Source of the DNA: Guptibacillus hwajinpoensis
GTDB taxonomy: Bacteria > Bacillota > Bacilli > Bacillales > Guptibacillaceae
Direction: 5' to 3' (one strand)
DNA length: 64,000 bases
Assembly: GCF_029277305.1 (NCBI RefSeq)
Contig: NZ_CP119526.1
Under the pieces are notes generated by a model. It searched no databases. It saw nothing but the letters and a program-made list of their open reading frames with translations, and had not been told where the DNA came from. The translations under genes were made by a program, and so were the position numbers. The stretch's first letter is position 1. Every line of letters starts with the position of its first letter. Of this stretch, positions 8,105 to 14,397 are shown one piece after another.

Positions 8105-8929
8105 TTAGGAGGAATGCTTGCCTTTATAAAGGCTTAAAATAAGATTTGCTGTTTCCTCTACTGCACGATTTGAAACATCAATGACCTGACAGTTCATCTT
8201 TTCAATGATTGAATTAAAATACTCTAATTCTTCATTTATTCGAGACATATTTGCATAGCTAGCTTCTGCATTAAGTCCTAGTGCTATTAAGCGTTCTTTA
8301 CGTATATTATTTAATTTCTCTGGGCTAATTTTCAAAGCATAGCATTTTCCCTCTGCCACACTAAACAACTCTTCTGGAGGATCAACTTCCGGCACGATCG
8401 GTACGTTTGCCACTTTTAAACGTTTGTGTGCTAAATATTGGGATAATGGCGTTTTGGATGTTCGAGAAACACCAACTAATACAATATCAGCAAGAGCAAT
8501 CCCACGAGGGTCTCTTCCATCATCATACTTAACAGCAAATTCAATTGCTTCTACTCTTCGAAAATAATCCTCATCGAGCTTATGTACAAGCCCCGGTTCA
8601 TTGCGAGGAGCTTTGCCTATGACTGATTCCATATGATCCATCATTGGACCTATAATATCAACTGCTTGAATATTCTCTTTACGTGCGAGATTAAGAAGAA
8701 AATCACGTAATTCTGGAACAACAAGAGTGAAAGCTACAATTGCCTTTGTCTCTTTCGCAAGCGTCATAACTTCATGAATAGTAGCAGTATCTTCTACATA
8801 TGGTACTCTACGAACATCAAAATCAGTAGGGTCGAACTGGCTTGCAGCAGCTTTTACCACAAGTTCTGCCGTTTCACCGACCGAATCTGATATTACATAC
8901 ACAATGGCTCGATTAGCTGTATTTGTCAT
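8105..8929 (-). CDS. ppsR: Pyruvate, phosphate dikinase / PEP synthase regulatory kinase-phosphotransferase
   Basis: A 274-residue DUF299 protein. The P-loop-like motif GVSRTSKT (153-160) is the family's nucleotide-binding signature, and the N-terminal VYVISDSVGETAE is also characteristic. Family members regulate PPDK or PEP synthase by reversible phosphorylation of a threonine near the catalytic histidine, controlling pyruvate/PEP interconversion. In B. subtilis this gene (yqfL) follows ccpN and affects CcpN activity. Here it follows ccpN by 14 bases, so the two form an operon for gluconeogenic control. Confidence 0.92.
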   Translation of the reverse strand: MTNTANRAIVYVISDSVGETAELVVKAAASQFDPTDFDVRRVPYVEDTATIHEVMTLAKETKAIVAFTLVVPELRDFLLNLARKENIQAVDIIGPMMDHMESVIGKAPRNEPGLVHKLDEDYFRRVEAIEFAVKYDDGRDPRGIALADIVLVGVSRTSKTPLSQYLAHKRLKVANVPIVPEVDPPEELFSVAEGKCYALKISPEKLNNIRKERLIALGLNAEASYANMSRINEELEYFNSIIEKMNCQVIDVSNRAVEETANLILSLYKGKHSS

Positions 8930-8943
8930 AAAAACCTCCTATG

Positions 8944-9585
8944 CTAAATAATTTCATCTTTTGCAAGATCAACAAGAGATCTGGTGATATTCGTCTTAGT
9001 AATTCGACCGATGACCTCTATCCCATCCTCTACTTCTTTTACAATCGGCAAGGCGTCTATTTGTTTCTCAATTAGTTGGTTTGCTACTTCTATTAAAAGA
9101 TCATCTTTCGAACAAACCGTAATATTAGGCATTCTGGTCATAATAATTGTTACAGGAATGCTTTCTAAATTCTGCTTGCCAAGCGCAGCTCTTAAGAGGT
9201 CTTTTCTCGATAGTACCCCTACTAAGTGTGCTCGTTCATTCACCACAAAGAGTGTTCCTACATCTTCTAGAAACATTGAACAAATTGCATCATATACGCT
9301 AGCATTCTCCTGGACCACTACTGGAATAGACTTATAATCATCTACTTTGATTTTTCTTATTTTTTCAGTTAAAAGCTGCGATCCTGTTTTGCCAGTATAA
9401 AAATAGCCTACTCTTGGTCGCGCGTCAAGATAGCCAGCCATTGTTAGAATTGCAAGATCCGGTCTAAGTGTTGCTCTTGTAAGGCTAAGCTTTTCAGCAA
9501 TATGCTCACCTGTTATTGGGCCTTCATTCTTCACAATTTGAAGAATTGTTTCTTGTCGGTTATTAAGTTGGATGTGACTCACCAC
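8944..9585 (-). CDS. ccpN: Transcriptional repressor CcpN (helix-turn-helix plus two CBS domains)
   Basis: A 213-residue protein with an N-terminal winged helix (about 5-65; ITGEHIAEKLSLTRATLRPDL) followed by paired CBS domains that sense adenine nucleotides. CcpN represses gluconeogenic genes such as gapB and pckA on glycolytic carbon sources in a CcpA-independent way. The ATG follows GAAGGTGGTGAG. It is the first gene of the ccpN-ppsR unit. In B. subtilis glyQ and glyS separate recO from ccpN; here only an insertion sequence lies between them. Confidence 0.93.
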   Translation of the reverse strand: MVSHIQLNNRQETILQIVKNEGPITGEHIAEKLSLTRATLRPDLAILTMAGYLDARPRVGYFYTGKTGSQLLTEKIRKIKVDDYKSIPVVVQENASVYDAICSMFLEDVGTLFVVNERAHLVGVLSRKDLLRAALGKQNLESIPVTIIMTRMPNITVCSKDDLLIEVANQLIEKQIDALPIVKEVEDGIEVIGRITKTNITRSLVDLAKDEII

Positions 9586-9625
9586 CTTCGTATAATGTTA
9601 TACTTTATTTTCATTATTATATACG

Positions 9626-9634
9626 ATTATACCA
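9626..9634 (-). promoter_or_regulatory. Extended -10 element upstream of ccpN
   Basis: On the minus strand TGGTATAAT is an extended -10 box about 40 bases upstream of the ccpN start. No good -35 hexamer is seen at 17 bases, consistent with an extended -10 promoter. It is separate from the insertion sequence, so ccpN keeps its own promoter. Confidence 0.5.
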
Positions 9635-9764
9635 TCCGGACGAAAGTACTCAGCCTACTTTTAGAGAATCGGTGGCTTTCTTTGTTTTCAACTAGCCCTG
9701 TAACGAATAAAGAGCCCCGAATACATTAAACTGTACCCTTTGTAAAGGACACTTTAAAAAAGGG

Positions 9765-10643
9765 TTAGGCTGACCTAAGGAGATGATTCCTGTATTCAAC
9801 AGGGGTCATCTTCTTTAGGTTCCATTGATAACGGTAGTAATTATAGTAAGTCATGTAGCTTTTAACTTCTCGTTTTAATTCTTCAAGAGATACACAATGT
9901 TTAATAGAGGTTTCGCCTTTAAAGTGACCAAAGAAAGACTCTTGAGGCGCATTGTCCCAACAGTTTCCTCGTCTTGACATTGATTGACTTAACCTATATT
10001 TCTTCACTAGCCTTTGAAAGATTGGGCTCGTATAATGGAAGCCCTGATCTGAGTGAATAAACGCATCCTTAGCTAACTTAACTTTTCTGTTGTTTTTTAG
10101 TTTGAGTAGCGTATCTGTGGCGAGATCTAATGTAATTTGATCCGATACATTGTAGGCAAGGATTTCGTTTGTTGATCCATCTTTTATGGTAGAGAGATAC
10201 GCTTTTTTACCTTTGCCATAAAACAAATAAGTGATATCAGTAAGTAACACTTTTCCAGGTATATTCTGTTTGAATTGTCTGTTTAATAAGTTGGGTGAAA
10301 CAGCGTGCTCACTTGTTGCTTTAGCCATTCTTCTATAGGGATTTGCTCTTCTGAGTGGGCATATAATGTCATACTTCTTCATGATCCTTCGTATGCGTTT
10401 TAGATTGTATACAGTTTGAAATTGACCCTTTAGTGTCATTTTAATCTGGCGAGCGCCTTTCTTCCGTCTTTTAAATTGATACGCTTTTAAAATTAAATCT
10501 CTGACAACTTCGTCTTGTTTATCACGTTGTTCTCTTCGCACCTGAGCTTTCTCGGAGAAGTAATGATAATAACCGGATCGAGAAATCCCACACAAAGTAC
10601 ACAAATAACTCACCATGTTCTTTAGCTTGAATTTTTTTATCAC
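9765..10643 (-). CDS. IS3-family transposase OrfB (integrase catalytic domain)
   Basis: The reading frame encodes about 292 residues, starting from a GTG at 10643 if translated alone. An N-terminal HTH_21-like segment (CGISRSGYYHYF) is followed by an rve integrase core with the DDE triad: Asp in LLTDITY, Asp in FIHSDQGFHY and Glu in NAPQESFFGHFK, with the IS3-type spacing. The frame is open upstream to the end of orfA and lies in its -1 frame, so the active transposase is probably an OrfAB fusion made by ribosomal frameshifting. No disabling mutation is visible. Confidence 0.93.
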   Translation of the reverse strand: MIKKFKLKNMVSYLCTLCGISRSGYYHYFSEKAQVRREQRDKQDEVVRDLILKAYQFKRRKKGARQIKMTLKGQFQTVYNLKRIRRIMKKYDIICPLRRANPYRRMAKATSEHAVSPNLLNRQFKQNIPGKVLLTDITYLFYGKGKKAYLSTIKDGSTNEILAYNVSDQITLDLATDTLLKLKNNRKVKLAKDAFIHSDQGFHYTSPIFQRLVKKYRLSQSMSRRGNCWDNAPQESFFGHFKGETSIKHCVSLEELKREVKSYMTYYNYYRYQWNLKKMTPVEYRNHLLRSA

Positions 10644-10675
10644 AGATTTAATAAGAAGATATTTCTGTTGCGCAG

Positions 10676-11095
10676 TTAGTCCTCGTCCTTTTTCCCCCTC
10701 TCCATCATCTCGAGCTTTTTTAGTAACTCATTTTCTGCTTTTAATAGGTTATTCTGAGCCTCCAAACGTTTATATTTCTCTTCTAATGTAAGTTCACGAT
10801 TCATTGACCTTCCTGAATTCACTTTACGGTTATCTCGAAGACCATCAAGCCCATTTTCCTTGTAAGCAGCTCGCCATCTATCCGCAGAGGATTTCATCCG
10901 TCTGGCACCTAATACCTCACTATCAAAACCACACTCTTCGAAGATTTGTCTTGGGAATTTTCCGTTCTCATCCTCGGTTATAAAGAGGCGTTTAAATTCG
11001 TCTGTATAGGTTATCCCGTTCTTACTTACGGCTTTCACATACTTATTAGTAGATAATTGTTTCACTTCTTGTTTAGAAAATAACTTTTTCCCCAT
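10676..11095 (-). CDS. IS3-family OrfA (helix-turn-helix and leucine zipper)
   Basis: A 139-residue protein from the ATG at 11095. The longer frame from a TTG at 11137 starts inside the T-run of the element's own terminator and is unlikely. The N-terminal part is a helix-turn-helix like those that bind the IS ends, and the C-terminal LTLEEKYKRLEAQNNLLKAENELLKKLE-type heptads (described here by position, about 105-133) suggest a coiled coil for dimerisation. Near its end a G AAA AAG stretch (10687-10698, minus strand) is a plausible -1 frameshift site leading into orfB. Confidence 0.88.
   Translation of the reverse strand: MGKKLFSKQEVKQLSTNKYVKAVSKNGITYTDEFKRLFITEDENGKFPRQIFEECGFDSEVLGARRMKSSADRWRAAYKENGLDGLRDNRKVNSGRSMNRELTLEEKYKRLEAQNNLLKAENELLKKLEMMERGKKDED
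10687..10698 (-). other. Probable -1 ribosomal frameshift site of the IS element
   Basis: Minus-strand sequence GGGGGAAAAAGG in zero frame GGG AAA AAG lies five codons before the orfA stop. The -1 frame from here is open straight into orfB. The heptamer is G AAA AAG rather than the commonest A AAA AAG, so efficiency may be low. Confidence 0.55.
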
Positions 11096-11134
11096 CGTGA
11101 ACCAGTCCCCAATTGTTTTGTTTCTTCCAGTATA

Positions 11135-11187
11135 CAAAAAAGCACCCTATAGAGAGACCTTTTTTCAAAGTGTCTAATCTATAGGGT
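11135..11187 (-). terminator. IS-borne terminator at the upstream end of the element
   Basis: Inside the right end of the element a perfect 9-bp stem (ACCCTATAG, 11144-11152, with CTATAGGGT, 11179-11187) is followed on the minus strand by GC and a T6 run. It faces transcription arriving from recO and lies just before orfA, so it should shield the transposase from outside transcription. Confidence 0.75.
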
Positions 11188-11211
11188 ACAGTTTACATTC
11201 TCATGGGCTCT

Positions 11212-11961
11212 TTACTCAAGGTTGAAACGATCTAGCTGGTCTAAAAAACGTTTTGATTTTAAATACAATCCAGAATATGCATCAAAATACAAATTAAGAA
11301 TGTGTCTAATTTCCTTTTTTGTTTCTGCTTTCAATGAAATATTCCCTAATCGACTTAAGTCAATATGAGCGAATAAGTGAAGAAGTTCTGATGTACGCTT
11401 TGTCATAGGGATTTGATATGGATCGACGGATAAACACCGATGACACAATAAACCACCTTCGTTAACTGAAAAATGGAATTTCCCTTCATTTAATCCACAA
11501 TTTGCACAGCGATCTAATTGAGGAGTAATCCCTGCTACGCGAAGCATTTTCAATTCAAAAATAAACAATACAACCTCTGGATCTTTTTCTTCATCGAGAG
11601 CATGGAGTACCTGATAGAGCATTTCAAACAAGTACGGATTCGGCTTTCTTTCTTCCGTTAATTTATCAACTAACTCTGCTGCATATGCGGCATATGATGT
11701 AAGAAATAAGTCATTGCGGATCGAACGGAAAGAGTCTATAATTTCGCCCTGATTAAGTCCCCCCAGACCTGAAGTATGTTGAAATAAATACTGTCCATAC
11801 ACAAATAGCTGAGAAATAGCAGAAAGACGGCTTTTTGGTTTTTTTGCGCCTCTTGCCATGACGCCAACCTTACCCGTCTCTCTAGTATAAAGCGTGAGTA
11901 TTTTATTTGTTTCACCATAGTCCACGGTTCGAATTACAATTCCTTCAATCTTTTTTAACAA
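11212..11961 (-). CDS. recO: DNA repair protein RecO
   Basis: An OB-fold N-terminal domain (IEGIVIRTVDYGETNKILTLYT) is followed by a helical region and a zinc-binding site (CANCG ... CHRC, about 145-170). RecO works with RecF/RecR to load RecA on SSB-coated single-stranded DNA. The start is uncertain: a TTG at 11961 has GGTGAAG at good spacing and gives 249 residues; a TTG at 11973 gives 253. It ends the long pgpH-to-recO operon. Its terminator has been split by an insertion sequence right after the stop codon, but the coding region is untouched. Confidence 0.93.
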   Translation of the reverse strand: MLKKIEGIVIRTVDYGETNKILTLYTRETGKVGVMARGAKKPKSRLSAISQLFVYGQYLFQHTSGLGGLNQGEIIDSFRSIRNDLFLTSYAAYAAELVDKLTEERKPNPYLFEMLYQVLHALDEEKDPEVVLFIFELKMLRVAGITPQLDRCANCGLNEGKFHFSVNEGGLLCHRCLSVDPYQIPMTKRTSELLHLFAHIDLSRLGNISLKAETKKEIRHILNLYFDAYSGLYLKSKRFLDQLDRFNLE

Positions 11962-12002
11962 GAACTTCACCAACCGTTTCTTGTTAAATTTCCATCAAAA
12001 GG

Positions 12003-12140
12003 TCAAGTGAGGCGAGTTACTTCTTCCACATCGGCGAGAGAATCACATTCTTCATCGTTCGGTGTTTGCATTTCTTTTAAAAGAAGATAAGTATCGATGT
12101 TTCCCGTTTCACAAAATATTTTCCAGGTAAACTCTAACAC
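12003..12140 (-). CDS. yqzL: YqzL family small protein
   Basis: A 45-residue frame from a GTG at 12140 (ribosome site GGTGGGA) to TGA at 12003. The sequence begins MLEFTWKIFCETGNIDTYLL, closely resembling what I recall of B. subtilis YqzL, and the acidic C-terminal half fits. It lies between era and recO exactly as in B. subtilis. The function is unknown. It is short enough to be missed by simple gene finding. Confidence 0.85.
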   Translation of the reverse strand: MLEFTWKIFCETGNIDTYLLLKEMQTPNDEECDSLADVEEVTRLT

Positions 12141-12239
12141 TTAAAATCCCACCTTTCATTTTGTAAAAGCTTTCCTCTTACCTCTAGCTTGACCTTACAG
12201 TTGATCGTTTATGTGATGGAATATTTAACAAAATTTATC

Positions 12240-13148
12240 TTAATAGTCATCTTCTCGGTAACCGTAATCCCGTAAAGAAGAAGGTTTATTACGCCAGTCT
12301 TTTACAACCTTTACCCAAATTTCCATAAACACGCGTGAACCAAGGAGTGCTTCAATATCCTGCCTTGCTCGTTTGCCAACTTCCTTCAACATCTTACCTT
12401 GTTTTCCAATGATGATGCCCTTTTGAGAAGATCGTTCTACAACAACCGTCACATGAATATCAATGACATCTGATCCTTCTCGTTTTATCATTTGTTCTGT
12501 AACGACTGTTACAGAATGAGGAATCTCTTCTCGCGTTAGATGGAGGACCTTTTCTCTAACAAGTTCGGCAACAATAAAGCGTTCAGGGTGATCTGTCACA
12601 TGGTCGCTTGGATAGTATTGCGGACCTTCTTCTAGATAATCAACGACCTGCTCGAGCAATGTATTGACATTGTTTCCTTGCAATGCCGAGATTGGTACAA
12701 TTTCTGCGAAAGAGTATTTATCTTTATAGAAATTGATCATCGGAAATAGCTGTTCGGGATGGACTTGGTCAATTTTATTGATAACAAGAAAAACAGGACT
12801 TTCTACATTTTGAAGTCGATCAATAATATATTGATCGCCTGCTCCGTAGCCTTCTTCAGCATTAATCACAAACAAAATCAAATCGACTTCATTTAAAGAG
12901 CTTTGGGCCATTTTTATCATAAAATCGCCCAGCTTATGTTTTGGTTTATGAATACCTGGTGTATCAATGAAAACAACCTGTGAATCATTCGTCGTATAAA
13001 CACCTTGTACTTTATTACGAGTAGTTTGAGCTTTGTCACTCATAATTGCAATCTTTTGTCCAATTACTTCATTTAATAATGTTGATTTTCCAACATTTGG
13101 TCTGCCAACAATCGAGACAAACCCCGATTTAAAAACATCTTTACTCAT
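12240..13148 (-). CDS. era: GTPase Era
   Basis: A 302-residue Ras-like GTPase with a C-terminal KH domain. G1 GRPNVGKST (about 16-24), G3 DTPGIHKPKHKL and G4 NKID are all present, and the KH motif GIIIGKQGKMLKEVG is near 245-260. Era binds the 3' end of 16S rRNA and assists 30S subunit maturation. Its start overlaps the end of cdd by 8 bases with a GGAGG site inside cdd, so the two are translationally coupled. Length and order match the family. Confidence 0.97.
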   Translation of the reverse strand: MSKDVFKSGFVSIVGRPNVGKSTLLNEVIGQKIAIMSDKAQTTRNKVQGVYTTNDSQVVFIDTPGIHKPKHKLGDFMIKMAQSSLNEVDLILFVINAEEGYGAGDQYIIDRLQNVESPVFLVINKIDQVHPEQLFPMINFYKDKYSFAEIVPISALQGNNVNTLLEQVVDYLEEGPQYYPSDHVTDHPERFIVAELVREKVLHLTREEIPHSVTVVTEQMIKREGSDVIDIHVTVVVERSSQKGIIIGKQGKMLKEVGKRARQDIEALLGSRVFMEIWVKVVKDWRNKPSSLRDYGYREDDY

Positions 13149-13539
13149 TCAAATCCTCCGGTGAAAATGCGCCAGGTAATAGCTCACTGACGGTTAATTC
13201 TTGTATTTTTCCATCTAAGTTCGTTAAAATGACCTGCATGTTAGGATCACATAATTCAGAAATCACCTGTCTACATGCACCACATGGTGGAACAGGACGA
13301 TTAGTATCTGCTACAACAGCAATTGCCTTATACGCCTTATGTCCTTCTGAGTATGCTTTAAATAAGGCTGTACGCTCAGCACAATTGCACATGCTATAAG
13401 CAGCATTCTCAATATTACAACCACCAAACACCGTTCCATCTTCGGAGAGGAGAGCTGCACCTACCTTAAACTTAGAATACGGAACATAAGCCATCTCTCT
13501 AGCCTTTTTAGCTTCTTCAATCAACATTTGCTTATCCAT
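13141..13539 (-). CDS. cdd: Cytidine deaminase
   Basis: A 132-residue homotetrameric-type cytidine deaminase. The zinc site is formed by CNCAERTALF (about 51-60, with the catalytic Glu) and PPCGACRQVI (about 84-93). The enzyme converts cytidine and deoxycytidine to uridine forms in pyrimidine salvage. It has a strong AAGGAGG site and lies in the conserved ybeY-dgkA-cdd-era cluster. Confidence 0.95.
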   Translation of the reverse strand: MDKQMLIEEAKKAREMAYVPYSKFKVGAALLSEDGTVFGGCNIENAAYSMCNCAERTALFKAYSEGHKAYKAIAVVADTNRPVPPCGACRQVISELCDPNMQVILTNLDGKIQELTVSELLPGAFSPEDLNE

Positions 13540-13550
13540 AAATATCCTCC

Positions 13551-13940
13551 TTATGACTGTATCAAATGAGTAATCGGTTCAAAAAAGAGAAGGATACCGA
13601 TTATAACTGATACGATCGCAAAAAGAAAGACAGCAGCTGCCGATACATCCTTCGCTGTTTTGGCAATAGGATGCTCCTCTTCTGTTATTAAATCAATCGA
13701 TCGTTCAATTCCGGTATTGATTGCCTCTAGACTTAACATGACACCGATTACAGTTAATAATATCGTTAGCTTAATAGTAGAAAAACCAAGTAATACCGCC
13801 GCTGTCAGAACAAAGACACCTGCAATCAGATGAAATAAGAAATTCTGTTCATTACGGATGAGGTAGCAAAAACCCTGTGACGCGTATTTGAAACTGTGCA
13901 CAAATCGTGACAGCCGCGATCCATTACCTCGTGAGACCAT
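13551..13940 (-). CDS. dgkA: Undecaprenol / diacylglycerol kinase family protein
   Basis: From the ATG at 13940 the protein has 129 residues with three membrane helices and the family motif SLEAINTGIERSIDLIT (about 70-86), whose Glu residues bind metal-ATP. Gram-positive members phosphorylate undecaprenol for cell-wall carrier lipid recycling. This start gives the family's usual N-terminus and overlaps the ybeY 3' end by 17 bases; an ATG 51 bases further upstream would add an atypical basic leader. Confidence 0.9.
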   Translation of the reverse strand: MVSRGNGSRLSRFVHSFKYASQGFCYLIRNEQNFLFHLIAGVFVLTAAVLLGFSTIKLTILLTVIGVMLSLEAINTGIERSIDLITEEEHPIAKTAKDVSAAAVFLFAIVSVIIGILLFFEPITHLIQS

Positions 13941-14397
13941 ACTGCTCAAGAAGTACCTTTTGTTTGTCGAACATTTCTTTTTCATCTTCATCCGTCATAT
14001 GATCATAACCGAGTAAATGAAGAAACCCGTGAACTGTTAAAAATCCGAGTTCTCGATCAAAACTATGTCCATAATCATTCGCTTGTTCTGCTATTTTATC
14101 CACTGATATTACTATCTCCCCTAATAGATGAGGCAGATGCTCACCTAAAATAACGAGTTCATCACCTTCCTCTTCGTCATCAAGAGCAAATGATATGACA
14201 TCTGTGGGCTGATCCTTACCACGGTATTCGCGATTGATTTCAGTAATCTTATCATTGCCTACAAACATTATTGACACTTCACTACCAGACTCAACCTCTT
14301 CTTCATTAGCAGCATGATTCATAAGTTCCTCAAGCATTTTAAGTTGTTCCTCTGTAATAGAGTTTGTTTCGTCATTAAAGTCAATGTTCAGGTTCAT
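13924..14397 (-). CDS. ybeY: Endoribonuclease YbeY
   Basis: A 157-residue zinc-dependent RNase. The signature HGFLHLLGYDH (about 124-134) supplies the three histidine ligands. YbeY functions in 16S rRNA 3'-end maturation and ribosome quality control. It starts 4 bases inside the pgpH 3' end with an AGAAGGTGA site, and overlaps dgkA at its own end, indicating tight coupling within the pgpH-ybeY-dgkA-cdd-era-yqzL-recO operon. Confidence 0.96.
   Translation of the reverse strand: MNLNIDFNDETNSITEEQLKMLEELMNHAANEEEVESGSEVSIMFVGNDKITEINREYRGKDQPTDVISFALDDEEEGDELVILGEHLPHLLGEIVISVDKIAEQANDYGHSFDRELGFLTVHGFLHLLGYDHMTDEDEKEMFDKQKVLLEQYGLTR

Larger units (their letters stand above)
9727..11195 (-). 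mobile_element. IS3-family (IS150-type) insertion sequence, apparently intact
   Basis: The element is about 1.47 kb. Its terminal inverted repeats begin TAAACTGTACCCT at both ends and remain similar further in (GACACTTT followed by an A-rich run). A CAT (or ACAT) direct repeat flanks it, consistent with the 3-4 base target duplication of IS3 elements. The exact outer border is ambiguous: the repeats could also be read as starting at TGTACCC (9732/11190). It encodes orfA and orfB on the minus strand with orfB in the -1 frame. It sits in the loop of the recO terminator, whose two arms (9708-9717 and 11205-11214) remain perfect. Confidence 0.93.
9708..11214 (-). terminator. recO terminator split by the insertion sequence
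   Basis: The arm TAAAGAGCCC (9708-9717) and the arm GGGCTCTTTA (11205-11214) are perfect complements; the second includes the recO stop codon. Removing the element and one copy of the CAT repeat would bring them together as a 10-bp stem with a loop of about 15 bases. The insertion has therefore expanded the loop by about 1.47 kb. The span given covers both arms. Confidence 0.8.
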
